Assembly (NCBI GenBank): GCA_002083825.1 | Contig: DAZV01000055.1 | Span: 1-64,000, forward strand | DNA length: 64,000 bases | DNA from: Candidatus Sericytochromatia bacterium S15B-MN24 CBMW_12 | Lineage (GTDB): Bacteria; Cyanobacteriota; Sericytochromatia; S15B-MN24; UBA4093 | Direction of reading: 5' to 3' | Shown: piece after piece, positions 26,068-33,721 of the stretch | How the letters are laid out: each line of letters begins with the position of its first letter | Numbering within the stretch: the first letter of the stretch is position 1 | The notes under the pieces: generated by a model | What the model was told of the DNA's origin: nothing | What the model saw: the letters and a program-made list of their open reading frames with translations, nothing else | Database searches by the model: none | Position numbers and translations under genes: made by a program

Positions 26068-26508
26068 TTACTGAGGATGCTTGATCACCAGCACGGAGCA
26101 CGGAGCATGGGTCATGACCTTGTCGGATACCGATCCTAGCAGGAAGCGCCGCAACCCCGTCCGACCATGCGAGCCCACCACGACCAGCCCGACGGCCTCG
26201 GACTGCGCCAGCTCCAGGATCTCCGTGGCGGGATCCCCCTCGCGGAACACCTGCCGAACCGAGTACCCCCCGCGCGATACCACCTCCGCACCCTGCGAAA
26301 GAACGGCCGCGCCCTCGGCGCGAAGCTGCTCGGACAGCGCCGCGTAGTCGATGTAAGGGGGGCCCACGAGACCGACGGCTCCCACGGCGGGATTCGGACT
26401 CACGTTGACGAGCACGACCTCGTCGGTCTTTGCCGGCAGAAACTCGCCCAGGCGGCTCAACGCGCGCTGCGAGTACTCGGAACCATCGATGGCGACCAGC
26501 ACCTTCAT
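26068..26508 (-). CDS. Universal stress protein UspA family
   Basis: A 146-residue single USP domain. It starts MKVLVAIDGSEYSQRAL and ends with the ATP-binding loop GSHGRTGLRRFLLGSVSD followed by APCSVLVIK. The full G-x2-G-x9-G-S pattern suggests an ATP-binding member. GGAGG lies 7 nt before the ATG. It is a single gene, divergent from the ribD-like gene, and probably responds to starvation or stress. Confidence 0.95.
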   Translation of the reverse strand: MKVLVAIDGSEYSQRALSRLGEFLPAKTDEVVLVNVSPNPAVGAVGLVGPPYIDYAALSEQLRAEGAAVLSQGAEVVSRGGYSVRQVFREGDPATEILELAQSEAVGLVVVGSHGRTGLRRFLLGSVSDKVMTHAPCSVLVIKHPQ

Positions 26509-26686
26509 CGGGGAGCCTCCTCTAAAAAACTTGCCTTCTCAGCATACCATCCCCCGCCCGACATGCCCCATGCCCCCCGGATCCAAGCCGGCCGAGCCCG
26601 CCCCGAACACCTGCCAACCTCCCGGGGGAATGCTATGATGGAGTGCGATGTCCCCCGCGTGTCCAGCAGGAAGGAATCATCCGAGC

Positions 26687-27805
26687 ATGGCCGTCGAAAC
26701 CGCGAAAACCGACTCCGTCTACATGCAGCGCGCGCTCGAGCTCGCCGCCCAGGGTCGAGGCTGGACCAGCCCCAACCCCATGACTGGCGCGGTCGTCGTC
26801 AAGGACGATCGGATCATCGGCGAAGGCTTCCTCCCCGGAGTCGGCAAGGACCATGCCGAAGCCTTCGCACTCGACGCGGCGGGCGAAGGCGCCCACGGAG
26901 CCGACCTCTACGTGACCATGGAGCCCTGCACGACTTGCGTCCGGCGCATCAAGGAAGCCGGTATCGCCCGGGTGATCCTCGCCACCGGCGACGCCAACGC
27001 CCTGTCCTCGGGTCGCGGCATCATGGCCCTCCGCGACGCCGGCATCCCCACCGCGCTGGGCGATTCGGCGGAGGCCGCTCGCCGCCTCAACGAGATCTAC
27101 TTCCGCTACGTCGCCACCAAGCGCCCCTTCGTGGCCATCCGCTCGGCCATGAGCCTCGACGGCAAGATAGCCACCACCGTCGGAGAGAGCCAGTTCATCT
27201 CGGGCCCCGAGGCCGAGGCCCACCTTCAATCCTTGAGAGCCACCTTCGACGCCGTCATGCTGGGAATCAACACCATCCTGAAGGACGATCCCGACCCGGA
27301 TTGCTCCCTGCCGCGGAGCCGCAACCCCATGCGCATCGTCATCGACTCGATGGCCCGCACTCCGCGAACCGCCAAGATACTGGGGAAACCCGGCACCGGC
27401 TTGCTCCGGGCCATGACGATCGTGGCGGTGACCAAGTTTGCTCCCGAGGATCGCGTTCGAGCGCTGCAGGCGGCGGGCGCGGAGGTTCTGATCGTCAGCG
27501 AAGTCGGCGATCGCCTGGACCCCCACGTCGACCTCAACAAGCTCATGCAGGTCCTCGGCCGACGCGGCATCGCCTCCATCCTCGTCGAGGGAGGCGCCAA
27601 CCTCAACGCAGCCGCTCTCAACGCCGGCATCGTGGAGAAGCTGTACATGACCGTGGCCCCGATGATCCTCGGCGGCCTCGCCCCCACCCCGGTCGCCGGC
27701 ATGGGGGTCACCTTCGTCGAGGAGGCTCAGCGGCTCCACCGCATGCATTGCAGCCACCTCGGCCAGGACCTCCTGGTCGAGGCCTATCTTCGCGACGAGG
27801 ATTGA
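26687..27805 (+). CDS. ribD: RibD-like riboflavin biosynthesis deaminase/reductase
   Basis: Bifunctional RibD removes the amino group of the pyrimidine intermediate (deaminase) and reduces its ribosyl side chain with NADPH. The 372-residue product has an N-terminal zinc deaminase domain (SPNPMTGAVVV, HAE at the zinc site, then EPCTTC). The C-terminal RibD_C reductase domain has SAMSLDGKIATTVGESQFISG, AVMLGINTILKDDPD and VEGGANLNAAAL. The second zinc motif is unusual: RibD normally has two Cys nine residues apart (PC-x7-PC style), whereas here it is PCxxC, as in general cytidine deaminases. Start ATG 26687 (MAVETAK) is preferred over an ATG at 26648. It is not next to other rib genes. A related pathway, such as a modified-pterin or folate reductase, cannot be excluded. 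Confidence 0.8.
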   Translation: MAVETAKTDSVYMQRALELAAQGRGWTSPNPMTGAVVVKDDRIIGEGFLPGVGKDHAEAFALDAAGEGAHGADLYVTMEPCTTCVRRIKEAGIARVILATGDANALSSGRGIMALRDAGIPTALGDSAEAARRLNEIYFRYVATKRPFVAIRSAMSLDGKIATTVGESQFISGPEAEAHLQSLRATFDAVMLGINTILKDDPDPDCSLPRSRNPMRIVIDSMARTPRTAKILGKPGTGLLRAMTIVAVTKFAPEDRVRALQAAGAEVLIVSEVGDRLDPHVDLNKLMQVLGRRGIASILVEGGANLNAAALNAGIVEKLYMTVAPMILGGLAPTPVAGMGVTFVEEAQRLHRMHCSHLGQDLLVEAYLRDED

Positions 27806-27812
27806 AGCGAGC

Positions 27813-29180
27813 TCACTCCGCGGCGCGCTTCCCCACGGCAGCCCGCCAGATGTGAAAGAGGATCATCACCGCGCCGAAGGACAGAAAGCCCGTATCGTGT
27901 CGACGCAAGGGCGGCCGAACGGCCTGGTAGATCGCGTAGGCCAGCGGGCTGATCCAGCGATGCACCGTCTTGGACAATTTAGAGGTCTTGATGTAGACGT
28001 TGAGCGGACCGGTCTTGCCCCGTCCCAGCGGAGCCGAGACCGGCAGCGGCCGTCCGGCGGCGACGTCCCGGAAGACGCCGTAGGCAGCCTTCGGCGAACG
28101 GTCGTGGCGCAGGAGCCCGAAATGGTACTCGATGCCCACCACCTCGTGGTGATCGCCGCCCTGGATCGAGAGGGGGGGCGGATCTTGCAGCTCGTAGGCG
28201 TTGATCACGTGATGGCGGTTATGCGGCCAACGATCCGGACGCATGCGGTCGAGCAGGTAGGGTAGGGCTTCCGCGTACCAGGCCTCCATCGATTCCTCGG
28301 AATGATCGTCGGGGAAGAAGTTCATGCGCGGTCGCTTCAGGATGGGCACGTTCCGGCAGCTCGAGTACCCCAGCTCGCCCAGGATGATCGTCTTTCCGAA
28401 CCATGCCGAGCGCGGATCGTGCACCCGCTTGGAAGCCTCGTCGAGGCAGTCCCAAGCGAGCGGCCCCACTCCCGGAATCCAGGTATCGGGGTAGTGATCG
28501 ATGGCGATCACGTCGATGGCGTCGCCGGCGCGGGCGAGCAACTGGTCGGTGAAATGCTCCCATTCGGTCCAGGCCGGCATCGCCGCAGGCGTGAAGTCAT
28601 TCAGGTTGGTGATGGCGTTGTAGGCGATGCTCGCGCCGGCGGGAAGCTCCTCGCGAGCAATCCGGAAGAGCGGAACGAGGGCCTTCCAGTTCACGCCCAC
28701 CGGAAGGGTGAGCTTCCATCCCCCCATGGAGAAAACCCGGGTGTGAAAGAGGTTGAAGTCGTCCTTGAGGTGGGAAAGGTAATTGTTGGGCTCGTTCCAG
28801 ACCTGATAGATGCTCACCCATTCCGCGAATTCCCGACCGATCATGCGGCAGTAAGCGCGCCAGGACGCGAGGAAACCCTCGAGATCCTCGTGAACCTGGG
28901 CGCAAGCCCAGGCGGGCGGATTGTAGAGCACTGCGTAGACGGCGATTCCGGCCTGAGCGAGCCGGGCGAAGAAGTGGCGGTACCAGCCGACAGCCTCAAG
29001 ATCGGCGCCGCTGGGCTCGGGCTGCAGCAGCATCCACAGGATATCGACCCGGACCATCGTGACGCCCAAGTCTCGGAGCTGCTCCACGGCCTGATCGGTG
29101 TTGGCGTAGAGTTCCGGGACGTCCAGCGTGGGCGAAAGGCGATAGGGATTGAGGTTGATGCTCCAACTCAGCTTTTGCAT
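27813..29180 (-). CDS. Clan GH-A glycoside hydrolase-like protein
   Basis: A 455-residue TIM-barrel protein resembling GH39/GH5/GH42-type enzymes. The putative acid/base Glu is in QVWNEPNN at the end of strand 4, and the nucleophile Glu in IILGELGYSS at strand 7. Other barrel strands are visible (VTMVRVDILWMLLQP, DVIAIDHYPDTW). No signal peptide is present. A basic/hydrophobic C-terminus (GFLSFGAVMILFHIWRAAVG) may be a tail anchor. The start at 29180 follows GGAAGGAG. Substrate unknown. It is convergent with the ribD-like gene, 7 bp apart. Confidence 0.8.
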   Translation of the reverse strand: MQKLSWSINLNPYRLSPTLDVPELYANTDQAVEQLRDLGVTMVRVDILWMLLQPEPSGADLEAVGWYRHFFARLAQAGIAVYAVLYNPPAWACAQVHEDLEGFLASWRAYCRMIGREFAEWVSIYQVWNEPNNYLSHLKDDFNLFHTRVFSMGGWKLTLPVGVNWKALVPLFRIAREELPAGASIAYNAITNLNDFTPAAMPAWTEWEHFTDQLLARAGDAIDVIAIDHYPDTWIPGVGPLAWDCLDEASKRVHDPRSAWFGKTIILGELGYSSCRNVPILKRPRMNFFPDDHSEESMEAWYAEALPYLLDRMRPDRWPHNRHHVINAYELQDPPPLSIQGGDHHEVVGIEYHFGLLRHDRSPKAAYGVFRDVAAGRPLPVSAPLGRGKTGPLNVYIKTSKLSKTVHRWISPLAYAIYQAVRPPLRRHDTGFLSFGAVMILFHIWRAAVGKRAAE

Positions 29181-29270
29181 GCAAACTCCTTCCCTTTCGT
29201 ATGCCCCGGGGGGCATGAACGTAACCGCGCGAGCGTTGCCGGCGATCCGGGAGGCATGAGGTGGCGGGGA

Positions 29271-29579
29271 TCAGTCCTTGCGGATCATGTGCTGAACCAC
29301 GCGAGCGGCCTTCTGGTAATCGAGGGGGACGAAGTCGTCGGCGGGAGCGGGATCGTTGAGGGTGAAGTCGACCATGCGGCCTTTGGCCGGCGGCTTCTTC
29401 GGGGATCCGGTGGTCGAGAACAGGGTGTCGAAGCCGAGTCCCACCACGGCGCCGACCAGGAAGCCGATGCTGATGCGAACGAGAAAGGTTCCTTCCGAGA
29501 CGTCGGCGAAGAGGGCCAGGAAGGCGGTGGCGAAGCCGCAGAGGACCGCGAGGACGAGGGTCCAGCTGCGACCGTTCAA
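29271..29579 (-). CDS. Small membrane protein downstream of cheD
   Basis: A 102-residue protein. It has two transmembrane helices at residues ~7-24 and ~34-52 and a cytoplasmic tail ending QKAARVVQHMIRKD. It starts at TTG, overlapping the cheD stop as TTGA, so it is translationally coupled to the chemotaxis operon and is its last gene. No known family was recognised. It may modulate chemotaxis or motility, or only share the transcript. Confidence 0.65.
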   Translation of the reverse strand: MNGRSWTLVLAVLCGFATAFLALFADVSEGTFLVRISIGFLVGAVVGLGFDTLFSTTGSPKKPPAKGRMVDFTLNDPAPADDFVPLDYQKAARVVQHMIRKD

Positions 29580-30064
29580 GCGAGGACCTCCTCGTCTCCC
29601 AGGCGGTGACGAACGACGAAGCGATCGCCGGCGATTTCGAAGCGGATGGAGCGCCCCAGTGCGCCTCCGACATCGGAAGCGACGAGGGGGATGCCGAGGG
29701 CGTCGAGCATGCGCGTGATGGCGGCGATGTTGCGATCGCCGACGCCGAGGCCGGGAGCCCCCTTGAACATCTGCGCGCCGCCGGCCATCTTGGCGACGAG
29801 CGCCGCCGGGTCGGCGCCCCTGATGGCCAGGGCCTCGACCAGGTACGGGACCGCGGTATCGGCGAATTTCCCGGGGGAGTCGAGGCTCACGGCCTGGGAA
29901 CTGTCGGGCAGCAGGACATGGGCCATCCCAGCCAGCCGGCAGTTCGGCTGATAGATGACCAAGGCGATGCAGGATCCGAGGCCCGGCACGACGAAGACGG
30001 TGTGCGGGCCGTCCGACATGGCGATTTCGGACATTCCGACGTGAGTCAGCGCCTCGGAGCTCAC
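29576..30064 (-). CDS. cheD: Chemotaxis protein CheD, receptor glutamine deamidase
   Basis: CheD deamidates receptor Gln residues and stimulates CheC phosphatase. The 162-residue protein has the active-site Cys in VVPGLGSCIALVIY and the His in MAHVLLPDS, and it ends in the expected IRFEIAGDRFVVRHRLG strand pattern. GTG start at 30064 overlaps the cheC stop (GTGA). In-frame ATGs ten and fifteen codons later are alternatives. It forms the cheA-cheC-cheD block. Confidence 0.94.
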   Translation of the reverse strand: MSSEALTHVGMSEIAMSDGPHTVFVVPGLGSCIALVIYQPNCRLAGMAHVLLPDSSQAVSLDSPGKFADTAVPYLVEALAIRGADPAALVAKMAGGAQMFKGAPGLGVGDRNIAAITRMLDALGIPLVASDVGGALGRSIRFEIAGDRFVVRHRLGDEEVLA

Positions 30065-30681
30065 CGGCCGATCATCCCCATGCCTTGCAACAGGACTTCG
30101 AGCGAGTCAGGAGTCGGAAGCATGATCAAGTAGCCCTTGAGGGGGCCGCCGTTCTCGGCGGAGAACACGGTTTCCAGGGCCAAGACCTGGTCGGAGGCGA
30201 CGGCGAGCTCGGCGAGAACGGAGTCGAGGACGGCACCCAGGAGATCGGAGGCGAGGTGGGGGACCGAGACCTGCATGTCCACCTTGGTCAGGCCGCCGAG
30301 GGCCATCAGGTAGCTGGCAGTGAGGACGTTTCCGACCTCACCGAGGATGGAGGCGCCCATGTCGTCGATTTCGAGGGTTTTCCCCAGGGGGTAGCCCATG
30401 ATGAGGTCGACGAGGAGGGTGGCGTGATCGTAGGGAAGGAGGAAGAGCATGTGGCCGTTGACTCGCCCCTCGATACGGACGTAGATGGCCCAGACGAGGG
30501 TATCGCTCCCGCCAAGCAGGGTGCTCACCTGGGTCAGCGGCATGATGGAAGCCCTGGGGACCTCCATGTGGATGCGCTGGCGGAGGAGCTTGGAGAGGGC
30601 GGTAGCCGCATGACCTGCTCCGATGTTGCCAGCCTCGCGAAGCGCGTCGAGCTGCAAGGAGCTGAGAGCGGAGATGTCCAT
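30061..30681 (-). CDS. cheC: CheY-P phosphatase CheC
   Basis: CheC dephosphorylates CheY-P and binds CheD. Both phosphatase signatures (D/S-xxx-E-xx-N) are intact in this 206-residue protein: DALREAGN near the N-terminus and SILGEVGN near residue 110. This suggests two working active sites, as in Bacillus and Thermotoga CheC. Overlaps cheD by 4 bp and follows cheA after 8 bp. Confidence 0.95.
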   Translation of the reverse strand: MDISALSSLQLDALREAGNIGAGHAATALSKLLRQRIHMEVPRASIMPLTQVSTLLGGSDTLVWAIYVRIEGRVNGHMLFLLPYDHATLLVDLIMGYPLGKTLEIDDMGASILGEVGNVLTASYLMALGGLTKVDMQVSVPHLASDLLGAVLDSVLAELAVASDQVLALETVFSAENGGPLKGYLIMLPTPDSLEVLLQGMGMIGR

Positions 30682-30689
30682 GGGGCCTC

Positions 30690-32873
30690 CTAAACCAGCG
30701 TGGCCGCGTCCAGGATGAGGGCCAGGCGCCCATCACCGAGAATCGCAGCTCCGCTAAGGTGGTCAAGTTTTCCCACCAGCCGGCTGATGGGTTTGATGAC
30801 CACTTCTTGTTGTCCTAGCAGTTTATCTACCACCAAGCCCACCTTTTTACTCCCGATTCGGACGACAACCACGGCCTCTTCCGGGGACAGGGCAACCGAA
30901 GAGAGGCCCAAGGCCTTGCTCAGGCGGACGAGCGAGAGGGATTGGCCTCGCAGAACGACCATCTCGGCATCCTGAACCCACTGGATGGAGAGCTCGGCCA
31001 GATCGAGCGCTTCGTCGATGAAGGAGAGCGGGAGGGCGAGGATTGTCTCTCCCACCTCGACGAGCATGGCCTGAATGATGGCGAGGGTGAGCGGGAGCAT
31101 GACGGTGACGGTCGAGCCGACACCCAGGGTGGAGGAAACCTCGACGGCCCCGCCCAAGCTCAGGACCTTGTTCTTGACGGCATCCATCCCGACCCCCCGA
31201 CCGGAGATGGCGCTGGCAGTCTCGCGGGTCGAGAAGCCGGGGGCGAAGAGAAGATCGTAGGCCTGTTTCTCACCCAGGCGGGCGCCCTCTTCCTCGGAGA
31301 TGAGGTGCTTGGCGACGGCGCTGGCGATGATGCGATTCGCATCGATTCCCCGGCCATCGTCGGAAACCTCGATGACGACGTGGCTTCCCTCGTGGCGGGC
31401 GGAGAGGCGGACGGTGGCGGTCAACGGTTTTCCGCTCGTCTGGCGATCGCCGGCCGACTCGATCCCATGATCGATCGCATTGCGCAGCAGATGCACCAGG
31501 GGTTCGCCGATTTCGTCGATCACCAGGCGATCCAGTTCGGTGTCCTGGCCTTCAATCTGGAGGGCGACGTCCTTGCCGAGCTCCCGGGCGAGATCCCGGA
31601 CCATGCGGGGAAAGCGGTTGAAGACGCGCTCCACGGGGGTCATGCGCAGCTTCATCGTCACGTTCTGAAGCTCGGAGATCACCGATCCGATGTGGCGAAT
31701 CGTCTCGGAGAGTTCGGGAACCTTCCCCCCATTCTCCACCAGCCGATTGCGATCGATCACCAGCTCGCCGACCAGATTGACCAGACGATCGAGACGATCG
31801 GTGGGAACGCGAACGGTCTGGTTCGAGCTGGCATGCGCGCGTTCATCGGCCTTGGACTGCGGGCCGGGCTGCGCCTGTTTGGCCCGCGTTTCCTTGGCCG
31901 GCGGCGTACCGGGCTGGGAAAAAAGCGCCTGCGGCAAAGGTAAATGCGGCAAAGGTAAATGCGGCAAAGGTAAATGCGGCACGGGCGCCTGCGGCACGAT
32001 GACGCTCATCTCCTCCCACGCGTCGGGCGGCGGCGAAGGGGGTAGCGGGGCAGCATCCAAGGAGTGGCCGATGATCTCGTGAACCGATACCGCCTCGATC
32101 TCGCTGATGTCGAGCACCCGTTCGCGGAGCTTCGCCAGGTCCTCCTTGCTGACCAGAACGAGCATGAAGTCCAGGTCGAAGCGCTCTTCTTCGAGTTCCG
32201 GGACCGAGGGGACGGTCTTGATGATCTCACCCGCCTGTTCGAGCGCGGTGAGCACCATGTAGGCCCGCACGCCCTTCAGGAGGCATCCCGTCTGGAGGCG
32301 AATCTTGACCGCGAAGGCCTTGAAACCCCGGGCCCGGGCCTCGGCGAGCACCGTTTGTTCGTAGGAGTCGAAATCCGACATGGCGTCCGCCGTCGGCGCG
32401 TCGGGGCGGACCGCCTCGGGCGCGGAGTGCCGCGCGACCCTGGCGATGAGGCCCGGATCGAGCGTATCCGGCCCTCCCGTCGCGAGCGACTCGATCGAAT
32501 GGGTCAGGGCGTCGACGCAGGCGAAGAGTTCGTCGATCACGTCCGCGCCGAGCGGCAGATGCTCGCCACGAATCAGGTCGAGGACGCTTTCCATGGCATG
32601 CGTCAGCTCCGCGATGCCCGAGAATTGCATGGTGGCGGACATGCCCTTGAGGGTATGCGCGGCGCGGAAGATCTCGTCGAGGACGGCGCGCGCATGATCT
32701 CCGGCCTCGAGCAGGAGGATCTTCTCGTTGAGGAGGACGATGTTCTCGCGCGCTTCCTCGATGAAGAGGCTCAGGTAGGGAGAAGCGCCGAGGTTGGGGG
32801 AAGGATTAAGGTTGGGGGAAGGATTAAGGTTGGGGGAAGAATTGAGGTTGGGGGAAGGATTTTCCGGGGTCAT
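30690..32873 (-). CDS. cheA: Chemotaxis histidine kinase CheA
   Basis: CheA couples receptors to CheY by autophosphorylation. The 727-residue protein has, in order: a repeat-rich N-terminus (SPNLN units, 7-28); the Hpt/P1 domain with phospho-acceptor His73 in AAHTLKGM; a central P2-like region; and a Pro-rich linker with PHLPL repeats (~300-315). The P3 dimerisation helices (VPTDRLDRLVNLVGELVID) follow. The P4 ATPase has HLLRNAIDHGIES, DDGRGID and GRGVGMDAVK, and the C-terminal CheW-like P5 domain ends the protein. GGAGG lies 6 nt before the ATG. Two in-frame DNA tandem repeats lie inside the gene. No cheW is in the locus. Confidence 0.97.
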   Translation of the reverse strand: MTPENPSPNLNSSPNLNPSPNLNPSPNLGASPYLSLFIEEARENIVLLNEKILLLEAGDHARAVLDEIFRAAHTLKGMSATMQFSGIAELTHAMESVLDLIRGEHLPLGADVIDELFACVDALTHSIESLATGGPDTLDPGLIARVARHSAPEAVRPDAPTADAMSDFDSYEQTVLAEARARGFKAFAVKIRLQTGCLLKGVRAYMVLTALEQAGEIIKTVPSVPELEEERFDLDFMLVLVSKEDLAKLRERVLDISEIEAVSVHEIIGHSLDAAPLPPSPPPDAWEEMSVIVPQAPVPHLPLPHLPLPHLPLPQALFSQPGTPPAKETRAKQAQPGPQSKADERAHASSNQTVRVPTDRLDRLVNLVGELVIDRNRLVENGGKVPELSETIRHIGSVISELQNVTMKLRMTPVERVFNRFPRMVRDLARELGKDVALQIEGQDTELDRLVIDEIGEPLVHLLRNAIDHGIESAGDRQTSGKPLTATVRLSARHEGSHVVIEVSDDGRGIDANRIIASAVAKHLISEEEGARLGEKQAYDLLFAPGFSTRETASAISGRGVGMDAVKNKVLSLGGAVEVSSTLGVGSTVTVMLPLTLAIIQAMLVEVGETILALPLSFIDEALDLAELSIQWVQDAEMVVLRGQSLSLVRLSKALGLSSVALSPEEAVVVVRIGSKKVGLVVDKLLGQQEVVIKPISRLVGKLDHLSGAAILGDGRLALILDAATLV
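31933..31977. repeat. 3 x 15-bp perfect tandem repeat in cheA linker
   Basis: The unit GGCAAAGGTAAATGC occurs three times exactly, with degenerate units (GCGCCTGC-containing) on both sides. It encodes PHLPL repeats in the flexible linker before P3. The unit length is a multiple of three, so copy changes keep the frame. Confidence 0.95.
32792..32863. repeat. 4 x 18-bp tandem repeat at the cheA 5' end
   Basis: Four units of GGTTGGGGGAAGGATTAA (the last two with small changes) encode NPSPNL-type repeats just before the P1 domain. Copy changes would lengthen or shorten the N-terminal leader without a frameshift. Confidence 0.95.
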
Positions 32874-32948
32874 CCTGGTCCTCCGCTCATGGGTTCAACG
32901 CGTTGAAGGGGCGACGGAAGCCGCCGATCGCAAAAATAGCCGGGCAAC

Positions 32949-33593
32949 TCAGCGCACCCGTTGCTTCAAGCGGATGACCTCTTCGCGGTGCTTGTTGAAG
33001 ACGAACTTCACCAGGCGATCGCGATCGCGCTCGGCGATCGGGTAGAACTCGACCGCGACGAGCGCGCGTCCCCCGCGCCGCTTCTCGCTCTCGCCGACCC
33101 GGATGACCCGCCCCATCACCTCCATCAGCCCGTACTCCTCCATCGAGACGTGAACCCGGATGATCGCCCCGGGGTAGATAGCCTCGCTGATCAGCAAGAG
33201 ACAGCCCCCCCCCGAGAGATCCTGTAGGAGCGCCTGGCGCGGCTTGGTGAACTTTACCTCGAGGGACAGCTGGTAATCCATGGGCATGGTCATCGCCACC
33301 CGCAGGTGCTGCCGGCGCTGGACCCGATGGATCCGCTCGGGATCCGGGTAGCCGAGGTCCACCCGCATGGAGATGGTGGAATGAACCGGGCAATCCAACG
33401 TCCAGATGGCGCTGCCGAGCGCGAAGGTGATCTCCATGCGCCCGCCGACGACAATCGGCGCGCCGTTCACCGCCGGGCGGAAAATCGCGAAGCCCCGGGG
33501 CCCCACCTCGAGTATCCGGCTTGACAGGTGTTCGCGGCGATCGCCCCTATCGACGATGACGTCCACGATCTGACCGGGGTTGAGTTCAGGCAT
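32949..33593 (-). CDS. PilZ-domain c-di-GMP effector, YcgR-like flagellar brake
   Basis: A 214-residue protein. The N-terminal YcgR-like beta domain (1-95) is followed by a PilZ domain with both c-di-GMP contacts: the RxxxR-type arginines in VQRRQHLRV and DLSGGGCLL. Proteins of this architecture bind the flagellar stator or C-ring and slow or bias the motor when c-di-GMP is high. Its position between flhA and cheA supports a motility role. Start is uncertain: ATG at 33593, or GTG at 33596 / TTG at 33602. Confidence 0.88.
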   Translation of the reverse strand: MPELNPGQIVDVIVDRGDRREHLSSRILEVGPRGFAIFRPAVNGAPIVVGGRMEITFALGSAIWTLDCPVHSTISMRVDLGYPDPERIHRVQRRQHLRVAMTMPMDYQLSLEVKFTKPRQALLQDLSGGGCLLLISEAIYPGAIIRVHVSMEEYGLMEVMGRVIRVGESEKRRGGRALVAVEFYPIAERDRDRLVKFVFNKHREEVIRLKQRVR

Positions 33594-33629
33594 CACGAGC
33601 AAAATCCCCCCATGCCTATAGCAAAGCTC

Positions 33630-33721
33630 GTTTCTTCAGGACAGCGAGAGATGGAAATACGCCCCATGATCCCTGCCTCACGGTATTCTCTCGCTGCCTT
33701 ACGAAACAGCCGCTGGCGCTA
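33630..33721 (-). repeat. Gene-end repeat with 78-nt hairpin, supplies flhA stop
   Basis: The minus strand starts TAGCGCCAGCGGCTGTT (33721-33705), whose TAG is the flhA stop. It continues into a 78-nt hairpin (33707-33630) beginning GTTTC and ending GAAAC. The inner stem is CAGCGAGAGA/TCTCTCGCTG. Compared with the unit at 16365-16552, the stem has paired substitutions and the loop differs, but the length is identical. Confidence 0.9.

Noticed and set aside
33630-33721. Gene-end hairpins considered as intrinsic terminators
   Set aside because: No T-run follows on the coding strand, and after flhA the operon continues into the pilZ and che genes.
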